Of a DNA stretch of 27,432 nucleotides, positions 1 to 7,010 are shown piece after piece. The stretch covers positions 1 through 27,432 of the forward strand of contig NZ_JBBMFC010000029.1 in the NCBI RefSeq assembly GCF_040096225.1. The letters are read 5' to 3'. The translations under genes were made by a program, and so were the position numbers. The notes under the pieces were generated by a model that did not search any database, was not told the origin of the DNA, and saw only the letters and a list, made by a program, of their open reading frames with translations. Within the stretch, counting starts at the first letter, position 1. Every line of letters starts with the position of its first letter. The stretch is from Hominiventricola aquisgranensis. GTDB lineage: Bacteria > Bacillota > Clostridia > Lachnospirales > Lachnospiraceae.

Positions 1-75
1 TTCGGCTATACACTTCCCACTATCTGGGCATGTTCGGGACTTGCACCCGTTAGAGCGTGCCCATGGCGCGCAAAC
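1..75 (-). mobile_element. 5' end of a group IIC intron (cut by window edge)
   Basis: Read on the minus strand from 75 down to 1, the sequence begins GTTTGCGCGCCATGGGC and continues with TCTAACGGGTGCAAGTCCCG and later TAGCC. From memory this matches, block by block and in the same spacing, the start of domain I of the Oceanobacillus iheyensis group IIC intron (GUGUGCCCGGCAUGGG, GGGUGAGAGUCCCGAAC, UAGCC). The 10-bp stem formed by 27-36 and 53-62 (with G-U pairs) fits domain I folding. The intron would start at base 75, two bases after a terminator hairpin, which is the known insertion habit of class C introns. Only the first 75 nt are visible, so the reverse transcriptase ORF and intron integrity cannot be judged. 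The fifth base is the expected G, but position 3 is U instead of the usual G. Confidence 0.75.
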
Positions 76-77
76 AC

Positions 78-105
78 GAAAAAGAGCCCATACGGGCTCT
101 TTTTC
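78..105 (-). terminator. Rho-independent terminator of glnN
   Basis: A perfect 12-bp inverted repeat (78-89 and 94-105) with a 4-nt loop. The stem has GAGCCC/GGGCTC at the core and A5/T5 flanks, so it has a U-tract in either direction. It lies about 145 nt past the glnN stop codon and is the first strong terminator there. It is also the apparent target hairpin of the adjacent group IIC intron. Confidence 0.85.
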
Positions 106-119
106 GCAAATAGTTTCTA

Positions 120-249
120 TATTAGGAGAAGTTAAACTTGTTAACATATATATTAGGTACTCGTGGCACTTAGGTTCTCATTAGTAGATAGATATCTACA
201 CCACTCACACCTAGACTCACCTAAATAGCTAGAGTATCTATGCCGCTCA
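120..249 (-). other. Structured 3' UTR of glnN
   Basis: No gene is seen between the glnN stop and its terminator. The stretch holds nested inverted repeats: 151-158 with 219-227 (one bulged base), 169-175 with 209-214 (imperfect), and an apical 184-189/194-199 stem. A separate small hairpin (GTTAA/TTAAC) lies at 131-145. Between that hairpin and the terminator the minus-strand RNA reads UUCUCCU (130-124), complementary to a Shine-Dalgarno core. Folding was done by eye, so the structure is a proposal. Confidence 0.4.
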
Positions 250-2334
250 CTACACCTCGAACATCATCTGTCCATAGGTCGGTACTGGCCAGTACTCACT
301 GTCTACGATGGTCTCCAGTTCATCGACCGGTGTTCTAAGAGCTGCCATTGCCGGAAGGACTTTCTCATGGAAGTCTTTTGCGGACTCGGCTGCATCGGTA
401 GCTGCTTTCAGGTTATCGAGAGCTTGCTGAGTATCTGCCAGCAGGGAGCTTGCTTTTACAAGAATGGTCTGCTGTGCGGTAGTATCAGCCTGTGCATATG
501 CGTTCTTAACGGTACTCATGGAAGATGCAACGCTGTTGACATAAGCGATAACTGACGGAATGTACAATTTTGCAGCCATGTCGATCATGGTACGAGCCTC
601 GATGTTGATCAGTCCTGCATACTCTTCCAGCTTGATCTCGCGGCGGGCTTCCAGCTCTCTCTTCGTCATAACGCCCAGTTTTTCGAACATCTCAATGCTG
701 CTCTCATCTGTGTATGCCGGGATTGCATCCACGATACTCTTCACGTTCGGAAGACCTCTCTTAGCTGCTTCCTCTACCCACTCATCAGAGTAACCATTAC
801 CGTTGAAGACAATGTTCTTATTCTCTTTCATGGTCTTGTAGATGTAGTCAATTGCAGCTTTTTCAAAGTCCTCAGCTCCTTCCAGAGCATCGCATGCTTT
901 GTTGAAGGATTCTGCCATCATGGAGTTCATAACCGTGTTTGCATCACCGATGGATACAGAAGATGCTACCATACGGAACTCAAAACGGTTGCCGGTGAAG
1001 GCAAACGGTGAAGTACGGTTTCTGTCGGTCGGGTCTTTTGGCAGTACCGGAAGGGTGCTGACTCCAAGATCCAGAGTTCCAACCTCTGCACACGGAAGCT
1101 GATCAAACGGAACACCTGCTACAATGGCATCTACGATCTCGCCAAGCTGATCGCCCATATAGATGGAAATGATTGCTGGCGGTGCCTCATTAGCTCCCAG
1201 TCTGTGATCGTTACCAGTGTTGGATGCCGCTGCACGGAGCAGAAGAGCATGCTTGTTGACTGCTTCCATCAGGCAGGCAAGTACACACAGGAACTGAAGA
1301 TTCTTGTTCGGTTCTTTGCCCGGTTTGAACAGGTTCACACCATTGTCGGTTCCCAGGGACCAGTTGTTGTGTTTACCGGATCCATTGACTCCTGCAAATG
1401 GTTTTTCATGAAGGAGGCAAGCCAGACCATGCTTGGTTGCGGTGCTCTTCAGTACATCCATTACCAGGAAGTTGCTGTCCAGTGCTGCGTCAGCCGGTGC
1501 GAAGATCGGTGCGATCTCATGCTGTCCAGGAGCTACCTCGTTGTGCTGGGTCTTAACAGTGATACCCAGTTTCCAGAGCTGCTCATCCACATCTGCCATG
1601 AAATCTGCGATTTTGGTCTTCAGCGGTCCGAAGTACTGGTCCTCCATCTCCTGTCCTTTCGGTGCCGGTGCCCCGAAAAGAGTACGTCCAGCATAGATCA
1701 GGTCCGGACGCTCCAGATATTTTTCACGATTTACAATAAAATACTCCTGCTCAGGTCCAACATAAGAGCTGACCCTTTTAGCATCGGTATTTCCAAACAT
1801 TTTTACAAAACGAACACCTGCTTTGCTGACAGCATCACATGCTTTGAGCAGCGGAGTCTTGGTATCCAGAGACTCGCCGGTGTAAGAGCAGAATGCAGTC
1901 GGAATACAGAGAATTCCATCTTTCACATATGCCGGTGATCCTACATCCCATGCGGTATAACCTCTTGCTGCACAGGTTGCACGGAGTCCGCCGGACGGGA
2001 AGGAAGATGCATCCGGCTCGCCCATCATCAGGTCTTTGCCGGAAAAGCAGTTCTCGATCTTGCCACCCTTCGGAATATCTGCGAAGGAGTCGTGTTTCTC
2101 AGCTCCGATACTTACAATGTACGGCTGGAAAATGTGTGTGTAATGAGTTGCTCCTTTTTCGATCGCCCATTCTTTCATGGCTTTTGCCACGATGTCGGCC
2201 AGCTCCAGCGTAACCTCGCCGCCCTCATTCATCAGTTTTACCATCTGCTTGTAGGTCACTTCCGGCAGACGTTCTTTCATAACAGCTTCGTTAAATACGT
2301 CCTGACCAAATACTTCAGCCACATTTACACTCAT
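250..2334 (-). CDS. glnN: Type III glutamine synthetase (GSIII)
   Basis: ATP-dependent ligation of ammonia to glutamate, the main entry point for ammonia into organic nitrogen; cytoplasmic, and large oligomers are typical of GSIII. The protein is 694 residues, the usual GSIII length, much longer than GSI/GSII. Family motifs are present: EQEYF (about 195-199, metal-binding glutamates), HNEVAPGQHEIAP (264-276), NGSGKHNNWS (317-326) and LGANEAPPAIISIYMG (379-394). I chose the ATG at 2334 (MSVNVAEVFG) because a GGAG box sits 6 nt upstream and family members start this way; an in-frame ATG at 2367 would add 11 non-conserved residues. It is monocistronic: it has its own promoter, a leader terminator suggesting attenuation, and its own 3' terminator. 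Nothing appears broken. Confidence 0.96.
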   Translation of the reverse strand: MSVNVAEVFGQDVFNEAVMKERLPEVTYKQMVKLMNEGGEVTLELADIVAKAMKEWAIEKGATHYTHIFQPYIVSIGAEKHDSFADIPKGGKIENCFSGKDLMMGEPDASSFPSGGLRATCAARGYTAWDVGSPAYVKDGILCIPTAFCSYTGESLDTKTPLLKACDAVSKAGVRFVKMFGNTDAKRVSSYVGPEQEYFIVNREKYLERPDLIYAGRTLFGAPAPKGQEMEDQYFGPLKTKIADFMADVDEQLWKLGITVKTQHNEVAPGQHEIAPIFAPADAALDSNFLVMDVLKSTATKHGLACLLHEKPFAGVNGSGKHNNWSLGTDNGVNLFKPGKEPNKNLQFLCVLACLMEAVNKHALLLRAAASNTGNDHRLGANEAPPAIISIYMGDQLGEIVDAIVAGVPFDQLPCAEVGTLDLGVSTLPVLPKDPTDRNRTSPFAFTGNRFEFRMVASSVSIGDANTVMNSMMAESFNKACDALEGAEDFEKAAIDYIYKTMKENKNIVFNGNGYSDEWVEEAAKRGLPNVKSIVDAIPAYTDESSIEMFEKLGVMTKRELEARREIKLEEYAGLINIEARTMIDMAAKLYIPSVIAYVNSVASSMSTVKNAYAQADTTAQQTILVKASSLLADTQQALDNLKAATDAAESAKDFHEKVLPAMAALRTPVDELETIVDSEYWPVPTYGQMMFEV

Positions 2335-2478
2335 ACTTCTCTCCATCCTTTCCTTGACATATAGCAACTTCCTTACTCCCGTCAGAGTTGTGATCTGCTC
2401 TGCAAACCCGGCTCTGAACAGCTGTCGTCAAATGTCCGTTCATGTAAGCATACTGTCCATTTTTCTCGTCGCTATAAC

Positions 2479-2516
2479 AAAAAAAGATGCTCCACCCCTC
2501 AAAGTGGAACATCTTT
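2479..2516 (-). terminator. Leader terminator (attenuator) upstream of glnN
   Basis: In the minus-strand RNA, 2516-2504 (AAAGAUGUUCCAC) pairs with 2495-2483 (GUGGAGCAUCUUU) as 13 bp with one G-U, loop 8 nt, followed by UUUU. This is a textbook intrinsic terminator, but it lies between the predicted glnN promoter and the glnN start, about 145 nt before the ATG. It is therefore likely a transcription attenuator. The 14 nt at 2507-2520 can instead form GAAC-[AAAGAU]-GUUC, a hexaloop with A1 and G4 as recognised by ANTAR antiterminators; it shares bases with the terminator's 5' arm, so the two exclude each other. Confidence 0.75.
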
Positions 2517-2564
2517 GTTCGCTCAATCTTTATGTCAGAAGCTTTTGCTGCATCTGATGCTATT

Positions 2565-2593
2565 AAAATACACGATACCCCATAAAAATGCAA
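2565..2593 (-). promoter_or_regulatory. Predicted sigma-A promoter of glnN
   Basis: On the minus strand, TTGCAT (2593-2588) and TATTTT (2570-2565) are separated by exactly 17 nt. It is the only good pair between the lipid kinase stop and the glnN attenuator, and would give a leader of about 225 nt. Inferred from consensus only. Confidence 0.55.
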
Positions 2594-2620
2594 GTAGTTT
2601 TATTTTTTTTGTGACCTTTT

Positions 2621-3520
2621 TCAATTTCCGGCACGAATCTGCAACGCCTTTTGATGATTTTGAATAATGACATTTTGAGATTCACCGCCATATTCCCCAT
2701 CCAGAGTCCAGGGGATCTCCTGCTGTGCTTCGATGGTTAACCGGGCAGTCCGAAATGAGATCATATAGTGTGTATCCATCTCTTTGAGTACGATGGCCGC
2801 CAGAATCTCCTGCAGTTCTGCCGCATTTTTCGGAAGGCGTACAAAAGTCACTTCAAATACACCATCATCAAACCGCACATTCTTTCCAATGATGCTTTTG
2901 AATCCGCCAACAGAACGGGAATTGGTCACCATTCCAAAGATGAAATCGCCTTCCCCGCTGCATTCCTCTGAGGAAAATTTCAGGTGATAAGACGGAATAT
3001 TAGCAAGGCGCTTGACTCCCTCCAGAAGATAAGCCATATTGCCGAGAACGTTTTTCATATCCTGCGGCGTGGAATATGCCACATCCGTGAAGATGCCAAA
3101 TGCTGCAATATATACAAAATGACTGTTGTTGAAAGTACCCACATCACTCAGGAAATCTTTTCCGGACACTGCCAGACGGGCGGCTTTCACCATATCCCGC
3201 GGAATCTTCAGACTTCTGGCAAAATCATTGACAGTTCCTGAAGGAATGTAGCCAAGCGGCAGCTTTTTCTGCCGGTGCATCATGCCTTCTACCACTTCAT
3301 CCATGGTTCCATCACCGCCGCTGCACACAACCAGATCGTATTGATCTGACAGATGCTCGATCTTGCGGGTGGCATCCTTCGCCTCCCTGGTAGGATAGAT
3401 GGTGATCTCATATCCCGCCTCGGAAAATACCTGAACGATGTCAAATAATTTTGAACGGATATTTCCTCTTCCTGAGTGAGGATTATAAACGAAAAACAAT
3501 CTTTTTGCATTCTCTCCCAT
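2621..3520 (-). CDS. YegS/DgkB-type diacylglycerol/lipid kinase
   Basis: Predicted cytoplasmic or membrane-peripheral kinase that phosphorylates diacylglycerol or a related lipid, recycling diacylglycerol into phospholipid synthesis; the exact substrate is not visible. The 299-residue length is typical. Nucleotide-binding landmarks of the DAGK catalytic domain are intact: NPHSGRG (13-19), SGGDGT (67-72) and GYIPSGTVNDFAR (90-102). The C-terminal half carries the usual LDGE segment (WTLDGEYGG). A GGATGAGG box precedes the ATG. It is last in the minus-strand run that starts at glmM or earlier, 82 nt after the COG2426 gene; no clear terminator follows before the glnN promoter. Confidence 0.9.
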   Translation of the reverse strand: MGENAKRLFFVYNPHSGRGNIRSKLFDIVQVFSEAGYEITIYPTREAKDATRKIEHLSDQYDLVVCSGGDGTMDEVVEGMMHRQKKLPLGYIPSGTVNDFARSLKIPRDMVKAARLAVSGKDFLSDVGTFNNSHFVYIAAFGIFTDVAYSTPQDMKNVLGNMAYLLEGVKRLANIPSYHLKFSSEECSGEGDFIFGMVTNSRSVGGFKSIIGKNVRFDDGVFEVTFVRLPKNAAELQEILAAIVLKEMDTHYMISFRTARLTIEAQQEIPWTLDGEYGGESQNVIIQNHQKALQIRAGN

Positions 3521-3602
3521 AACAGCCTCATCCTTTTCGCAGAACGCATATGCAAGTTTTACGCTTTATGCCGGTTTCCCAGCCAGTATGTGTTTCTAGT
3601 TC

Positions 3603-4103
3603 TTAGGGGATCAACGCTCCCAGCAGTCCATAGGACACGATGGACATGATCACTGATGCCAGTGCGATTCCCAGCAGCACCGCCGGAAATGCTTTTTTGA
3701 ATTTCATGCCGAGCAGTGCAGCCAGCAGAGAGCCGGTCCATGCACCGGTTCCGGGAAGCGGAATCCCTACGAACAATACCAGTCCCCAGAATTCATATTT
3801 TTCTACCTGCTCACGCTTGCTCAAGGCACGTGCTTCCATCTTCTCAACCATGGGACGGAAGGTCTTCGTCTGTTTGAGCCAGTTAAAGATCGGTGTGATC
3901 AGCAGCAGGATGAACGGAACCGGAATAATATTTCCGATAATGCAGATCCACAGTGCTCTGGTAATATTGATGTTCAGCACAGATGCTGCCAGCAGACCAC
4001 CTCTGAGTTCCAGGATCGGTACCATGGAAATGATGAAAACGATCATTTCCCGGGATACATGGCCGCTCAGCGCAGAGATCACCCATGACATAATTGATTC
4101 CAT
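3603..4103 (-). CDS. COG2426 small multidrug export family membrane protein
   Basis: A 166-residue integral membrane protein of the family called Sm_multidrug_ex (PF06695). The name is historical and transport activity is not well established, so I do not assign a substrate. Hydrophobic stretches lie around residues 18-30, 48-70, 104-132 and 138-163. The conserved LELRGGL (31-37) and the PLPGTGAWTGSLLAALLG loop/helix (about 115-132) are present. The ATG follows the hisC stop by 6 nt and its GAGG ribosome binding site overlaps the last hisC codons, so the two genes are translationally linked. Confidence 0.85.
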   Translation of the reverse strand: MESIMSWVISALSGHVSREMIVFIISMVPILELRGGLLAASVLNINITRALWICIIGNIIPVPFILLLITPIFNWLKQTKTFRPMVEKMEARALSKREQVEKYEFWGLVLFVGIPLPGTGAWTGSLLAALLGMKFKKAFPAVLLGIALASVIMSIVSYGLLGALIP

Positions 4104-4109
4104 TATTTT

Positions 4110-5165
4110 TTACCTCATATAGTCTCTCAAAAATTCATAAAATGCTTCCATCTGCTCATCGGTTCCGATGGTCACGCGGAGATAATTGTTGATCCGCGGC
4201 TGGTCAAAGTAACGGACATAGATATCCTTCTGGCGCAGCGCCTGGAACAGTTCTTTCGCCGGGTAATCCGGATGGGTGATGAACAGGAAATTTGCCTTGG
4301 AGTCCGGGAAGGAGAATCCCATCTCTCCTAACACTTCCTTGGCATGCTCCCGGGTCTTCATGATCCGGGTGCGAGTCTCATTAAAATATGCCTGATCCTT
4401 CACAGCTTCCACGCCGCAGGCCAGAGAGGTCTGGTTCAGGGTGTAGGAATTGAAGGAATATTTTACGTCGTTTAAATATTTGATCAGCTTTGGAGAACCG
4501 ATGGCAAAGCCGATCCGCATACCGGCCAGAGAACGGGATTTGGAAAATGTCTGTACCACCAGCAGATTCTCATATTTTTCCACCAGCTTCAGGGCAGACT
4601 CCGCACCAAAGTCCACGTATGCTTCATCTACGATCACGACCACATCCGGGTTGTGACGGATGATGTCTTCCACATCGTCAAGTCCCATAGCCAGTGCTGT
4701 AGGAGCATTGGGGTTCGGGAAGACGATACCGCCATTCTCCCCATAGTAATCTTCCTTGCGGATGCAGAAATTCTCATCCAGTGCCACCCGCGTATGTGGG
4801 ATCCGGAATTCTTCTGCCCATACAGGATAGAAGGAATAACTGATATCCGGGAACAGGATCGGTTTTTCAGAGTTAAAGAAGGTCATGAATGCCATAGCCA
4901 GCACATCATCAGAGCCAACTCCCACAAACACCTGCTCCGGCTTTACGTGATAATTCTCAGCCAGTGCATTTACCAGTACAGAGGCTGCCGGGTCAGGATA
5001 ACGACGCAGCGCATCCTCGTCTGGATGTCGCAGTACCTTAGCCACGCCTGGGGCGGGAGGATAGGGATTCTCGTTGGTGTTCAGTTTGATCATCTGCGGC
5101 CGGTTGGGCTGTTCTCCCGGTGTGTAGGGAGTCACCTTCCGGACATTCTCTTCCCATGTACTCAT
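4110..5165 (-). CDS. hisC: Histidinol-phosphate aminotransferase-like (HisC family)
   Basis: PLP-dependent class I/II aminotransferase. The 351-residue length and overall layout fit HisC, which converts imidazole-acetol phosphate and glutamate to histidinol phosphate. Visible motifs: KLNTNENPYPP (27-37), NPNAPT (151-156), DEAYVDF (180-186) and TFSKS with the PLP lysine K209, followed by the RIGFA arginine. No other his gene is in the window. Instead it sits between a DUF2156 gene (6 nt upstream) and a COG2426 gene, downstream of a nucleotidyltransferase, so a different amino-donor reaction is possible. The family call is firm; the exact substrate is not. Confidence 0.85.
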   Translation of the reverse strand: MSTWEENVRKVTPYTPGEQPNRPQMIKLNTNENPYPPAPGVAKVLRHPDEDALRRYPDPAASVLVNALAENYHVKPEQVFVGVGSDDVLAMAFMTFFNSEKPILFPDISYSFYPVWAEEFRIPHTRVALDENFCIRKEDYYGENGGIVFPNPNAPTALAMGLDDVEDIIRHNPDVVVIVDEAYVDFGAESALKLVEKYENLLVVQTFSKSRSLAGMRIGFAIGSPKLIKYLNDVKYSFNSYTLNQTSLACGVEAVKDQAYFNETRTRIMKTREHAKEVLGEMGFSFPDSKANFLFITHPDYPAKELFQALRQKDIYVRYFDQPRINNYLRVTIGTDEQMEAFYEFLRDYMR

Positions 5166-5171
5166 CTTATC

Positions 5172-6074
5172 TTATTCTCCTTTTAAGGTCGCAATACCTT
5201 TTTCCACCATAAATACCGGATGATAGGACAGCTTTGCAGTCCGCAGACCTTCTTCTCCTGTGTCATCCTCACGGTTCACATATTTGTACCCGGATACTTC
5301 ATGCTCCAGAAACTGCTGGTTGATCAGCGGATAAGCACCTCTCACATCTGCATATGCCTTTTCGATGTGCACGACAAATGTATCATCACACACAGGCTCG
5401 CCCAGGGTAAATGCCACTACCTTTCCTCCTGCACGAAGGAGTCCGCCCTTCAGATTAAGTTCCTTAAACAGCCGCAGGGAGTTCAGCGTCACACACATCT
5501 CCTGATTCTTCTCCGGGTCTTCCTCACAGCCATTGGCTCCGCGCCATTTCAGAGCCATTTGAAAGCATTCTTCCACATTGGAATCCGTAATGGTCTCATA
5601 TGACCAGTCCGGGTATGCTGCCTTGAACTGGTTGATATGGTTCTTCTTCCCGTGATATTTTTTTCCTGATAAATTGATCAGTTTTTCTGTCTCATAGACA
5701 TAATCTTCATAATCTCTGGGCCAGGTCACCTGGAATTTTCCTGGGAAATAACTCTCCAATTCATTCATTTCTTCTGTACTGAGAGCATGCAGCTGAAACG
5801 GATATCCTTTTTCCTGTGCATCCTGCATCAGAAGCTCTACAACCTTTTTACGGTCCCCGGCTCCGATCGGATACGTATAAGAATAGGCACCTTCAGGGCC
5901 TGTCCGGAAAACTGCTGTTCCTTCGATCTCCGCCCAGCCCTCATTGTAGAAACGTGCCCACAGATAAACATTTGCAAATGTTCTCTCGCAGCCTCTGAGT
6001 CTGCGTTCAGACAGATGCTTCAGAATCGTCTCCCTGTCATCCAGTTCGGGTCTTCTGAATAAAATCTCCATCAT
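5172..6074 (-). CDS. DUF2156 (LPG synthetase C-terminal-like) protein
   Basis: A 300-residue protein resembling the catalytic C-terminal part of phosphatidylglycerol lysyltransferases (DUF2156, tandem GNAT-like folds) but without the N-terminal membrane flippase domain. Recognisable segments include the start RRPELDDRETILKHL, CERTFANVYLW (29-39), and KLINLSGKKYHGKKNHINQF in the middle, which is characteristic of the stand-alone family. Likely transfers an acyl or aminoacyl group from a carrier to an unknown acceptor in the cytoplasm. The ATG abuts the TAA of the upstream nucleotidyltransferase gene with only a weak ribosome binding site, suggesting translational coupling. Two ATGs are in tandem (6074 and 6071); either could be used. 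Confidence 0.8.
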   Translation of the reverse strand: MMEILFRRPELDDRETILKHLSERRLRGCERTFANVYLWARFYNEGWAEIEGTAVFRTGPEGAYSYTYPIGAGDRKKVVELLMQDAQEKGYPFQLHALSTEEMNELESYFPGKFQVTWPRDYEDYVYETEKLINLSGKKYHGKKNHINQFKAAYPDWSYETITDSNVEECFQMALKWRGANGCEEDPEKNQEMCVTLNSLRLFKELNLKGGLLRAGGKVVAFTLGEPVCDDTFVVHIEKAYADVRGAYPLINQQFLEHEVSGYKYVNREDDTGEEGLRTAKLSYHPVFMVEKGIATLKGE

Positions 6075-6992
6075 TTAGTCAAACAGCCTTTCTTTATACA
6101 CGCCGGCATCGATCAGTTCCCTGAAGGAACGGACTACCAGCGGCTTGTCCTCTTTATAGGTTACACCAAACCATTTGTCGCGGGATTCCAGAACAGTTAC
6201 ATTGCACACACCGGTCTGGATCAGCTGATCCACAACGGTAGGGATCAGATACTCACCCTTGGTCTGGTCTTTGAGTGCACCTAAAAATTCTGCAAATCCT
6301 TTTTCCAGAATGCCGAAGATCTCCGGAGTGAAGCCCCACATGTTCATGGATACCGGACAATGTGCCTGAACTGCTGTGAGACTTCCATCCTCTGCCTGTA
6401 CGGCTGCACCTTCTGCGGTCTTTACGATATTTTTGGTCTCTGTTACTTTGGTCAGGTGACCCTGCTCATTGACACTGCAGATACCTCTGGTCACGCCGCC
6501 ATTTTCACTTAAGGTATTTTCCAGAAGGAAGCCTGCCATGCAGAAATCCAGTTTATCACTGGCCGGATGTTCTTCCACCAGATAGTCATGCACTTTCACA
6601 AATGCTTCTTTTCCATAATAGTCATCTGCATTGATCACCGCAAATGGCTCATTCACCAGATCTTTACAGGAAAGGATTGCCTGACCGGTACCCCACGGCT
6701 TGGTTCTGTCGGCAGGTTTTGTGAATCCGGCCGGAAGGTCATCGATCTCCTGAAATGCATAAGCGGTCTCCACCAGCTTCTCCATACGATTGCCGATAAT
6801 CTCGCGGAAATCTTTTTCCAGATCCTTGCGGATGATAAATACGACTTTATTAAATCCTGCTTCCAGCGCATCATGAATCGAATAATCCATGATGATCTCA
6901 CCGGACGGTCCTACTGGCTCCAGCTGTTTGATACCGCCGCCGAAACGACTGCCAATTCCTGCTGCCATAACTACCAGTGTTGTTTTTCTCAT
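6075..6992 (-). CDS. NTP (sugar-phosphate) nucleotidyltransferase
   Basis: A 305-residue nucleotidyltransferase of the glucose-1-phosphate thymidylyl/uridylyltransferase type fold. The N-terminal LVVMAAGIGSRFGGGIKQL is the NTP-binding G-x-G-T/S-R signature, and INADDYYG (about 119-126) supplies the metal-binding aspartate. It presumably activates a phosphorylated sugar or alcohol with NTP; the substrate cannot be read. A GGAGGGG box sits upstream of the ATG, 18 nt after the glmM stop. The position after glmM (which makes glucosamine-1-phosphate) invites a UDP-sugar role, but it lacks the LbH acetyltransferase domain of GlmU, so it is not GlmU. Confidence 0.83.
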   Translation of the reverse strand: MRKTTLVVMAAGIGSRFGGGIKQLEPVGPSGEIIMDYSIHDALEAGFNKVVFIIRKDLEKDFREIIGNRMEKLVETAYAFQEIDDLPAGFTKPADRTKPWGTGQAILSCKDLVNEPFAVINADDYYGKEAFVKVHDYLVEEHPASDKLDFCMAGFLLENTLSENGGVTRGICSVNEQGHLTKVTETKNIVKTAEGAAVQAEDGSLTAVQAHCPVSMNMWGFTPEIFGILEKGFAEFLGALKDQTKGEYLIPTVVDQLIQTGVCNVTVLESRDKWFGVTYKEDKPLVVRSFRELIDAGVYKERLFD

Positions 6993-7010
6993 GTTTCCCC
7001 TCCTGTATTC

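Noticed and set aside
1..77. tRNA gene suggested by the T-arm-like GGGTGCAAGTCCC on the minus strand
   Set aside because: No acceptor stem or anticodon arm can be formed around it; the group IIC intron domain I explains the motif and its context better.
1204..1938. 244-codon open frame on the plus strand inside glnN
   Set aside because: It lies antisense to conserved GSIII motifs, has no ribosome binding site and its product is cysteine/histidine-rich nonsense typical of antisense frames.
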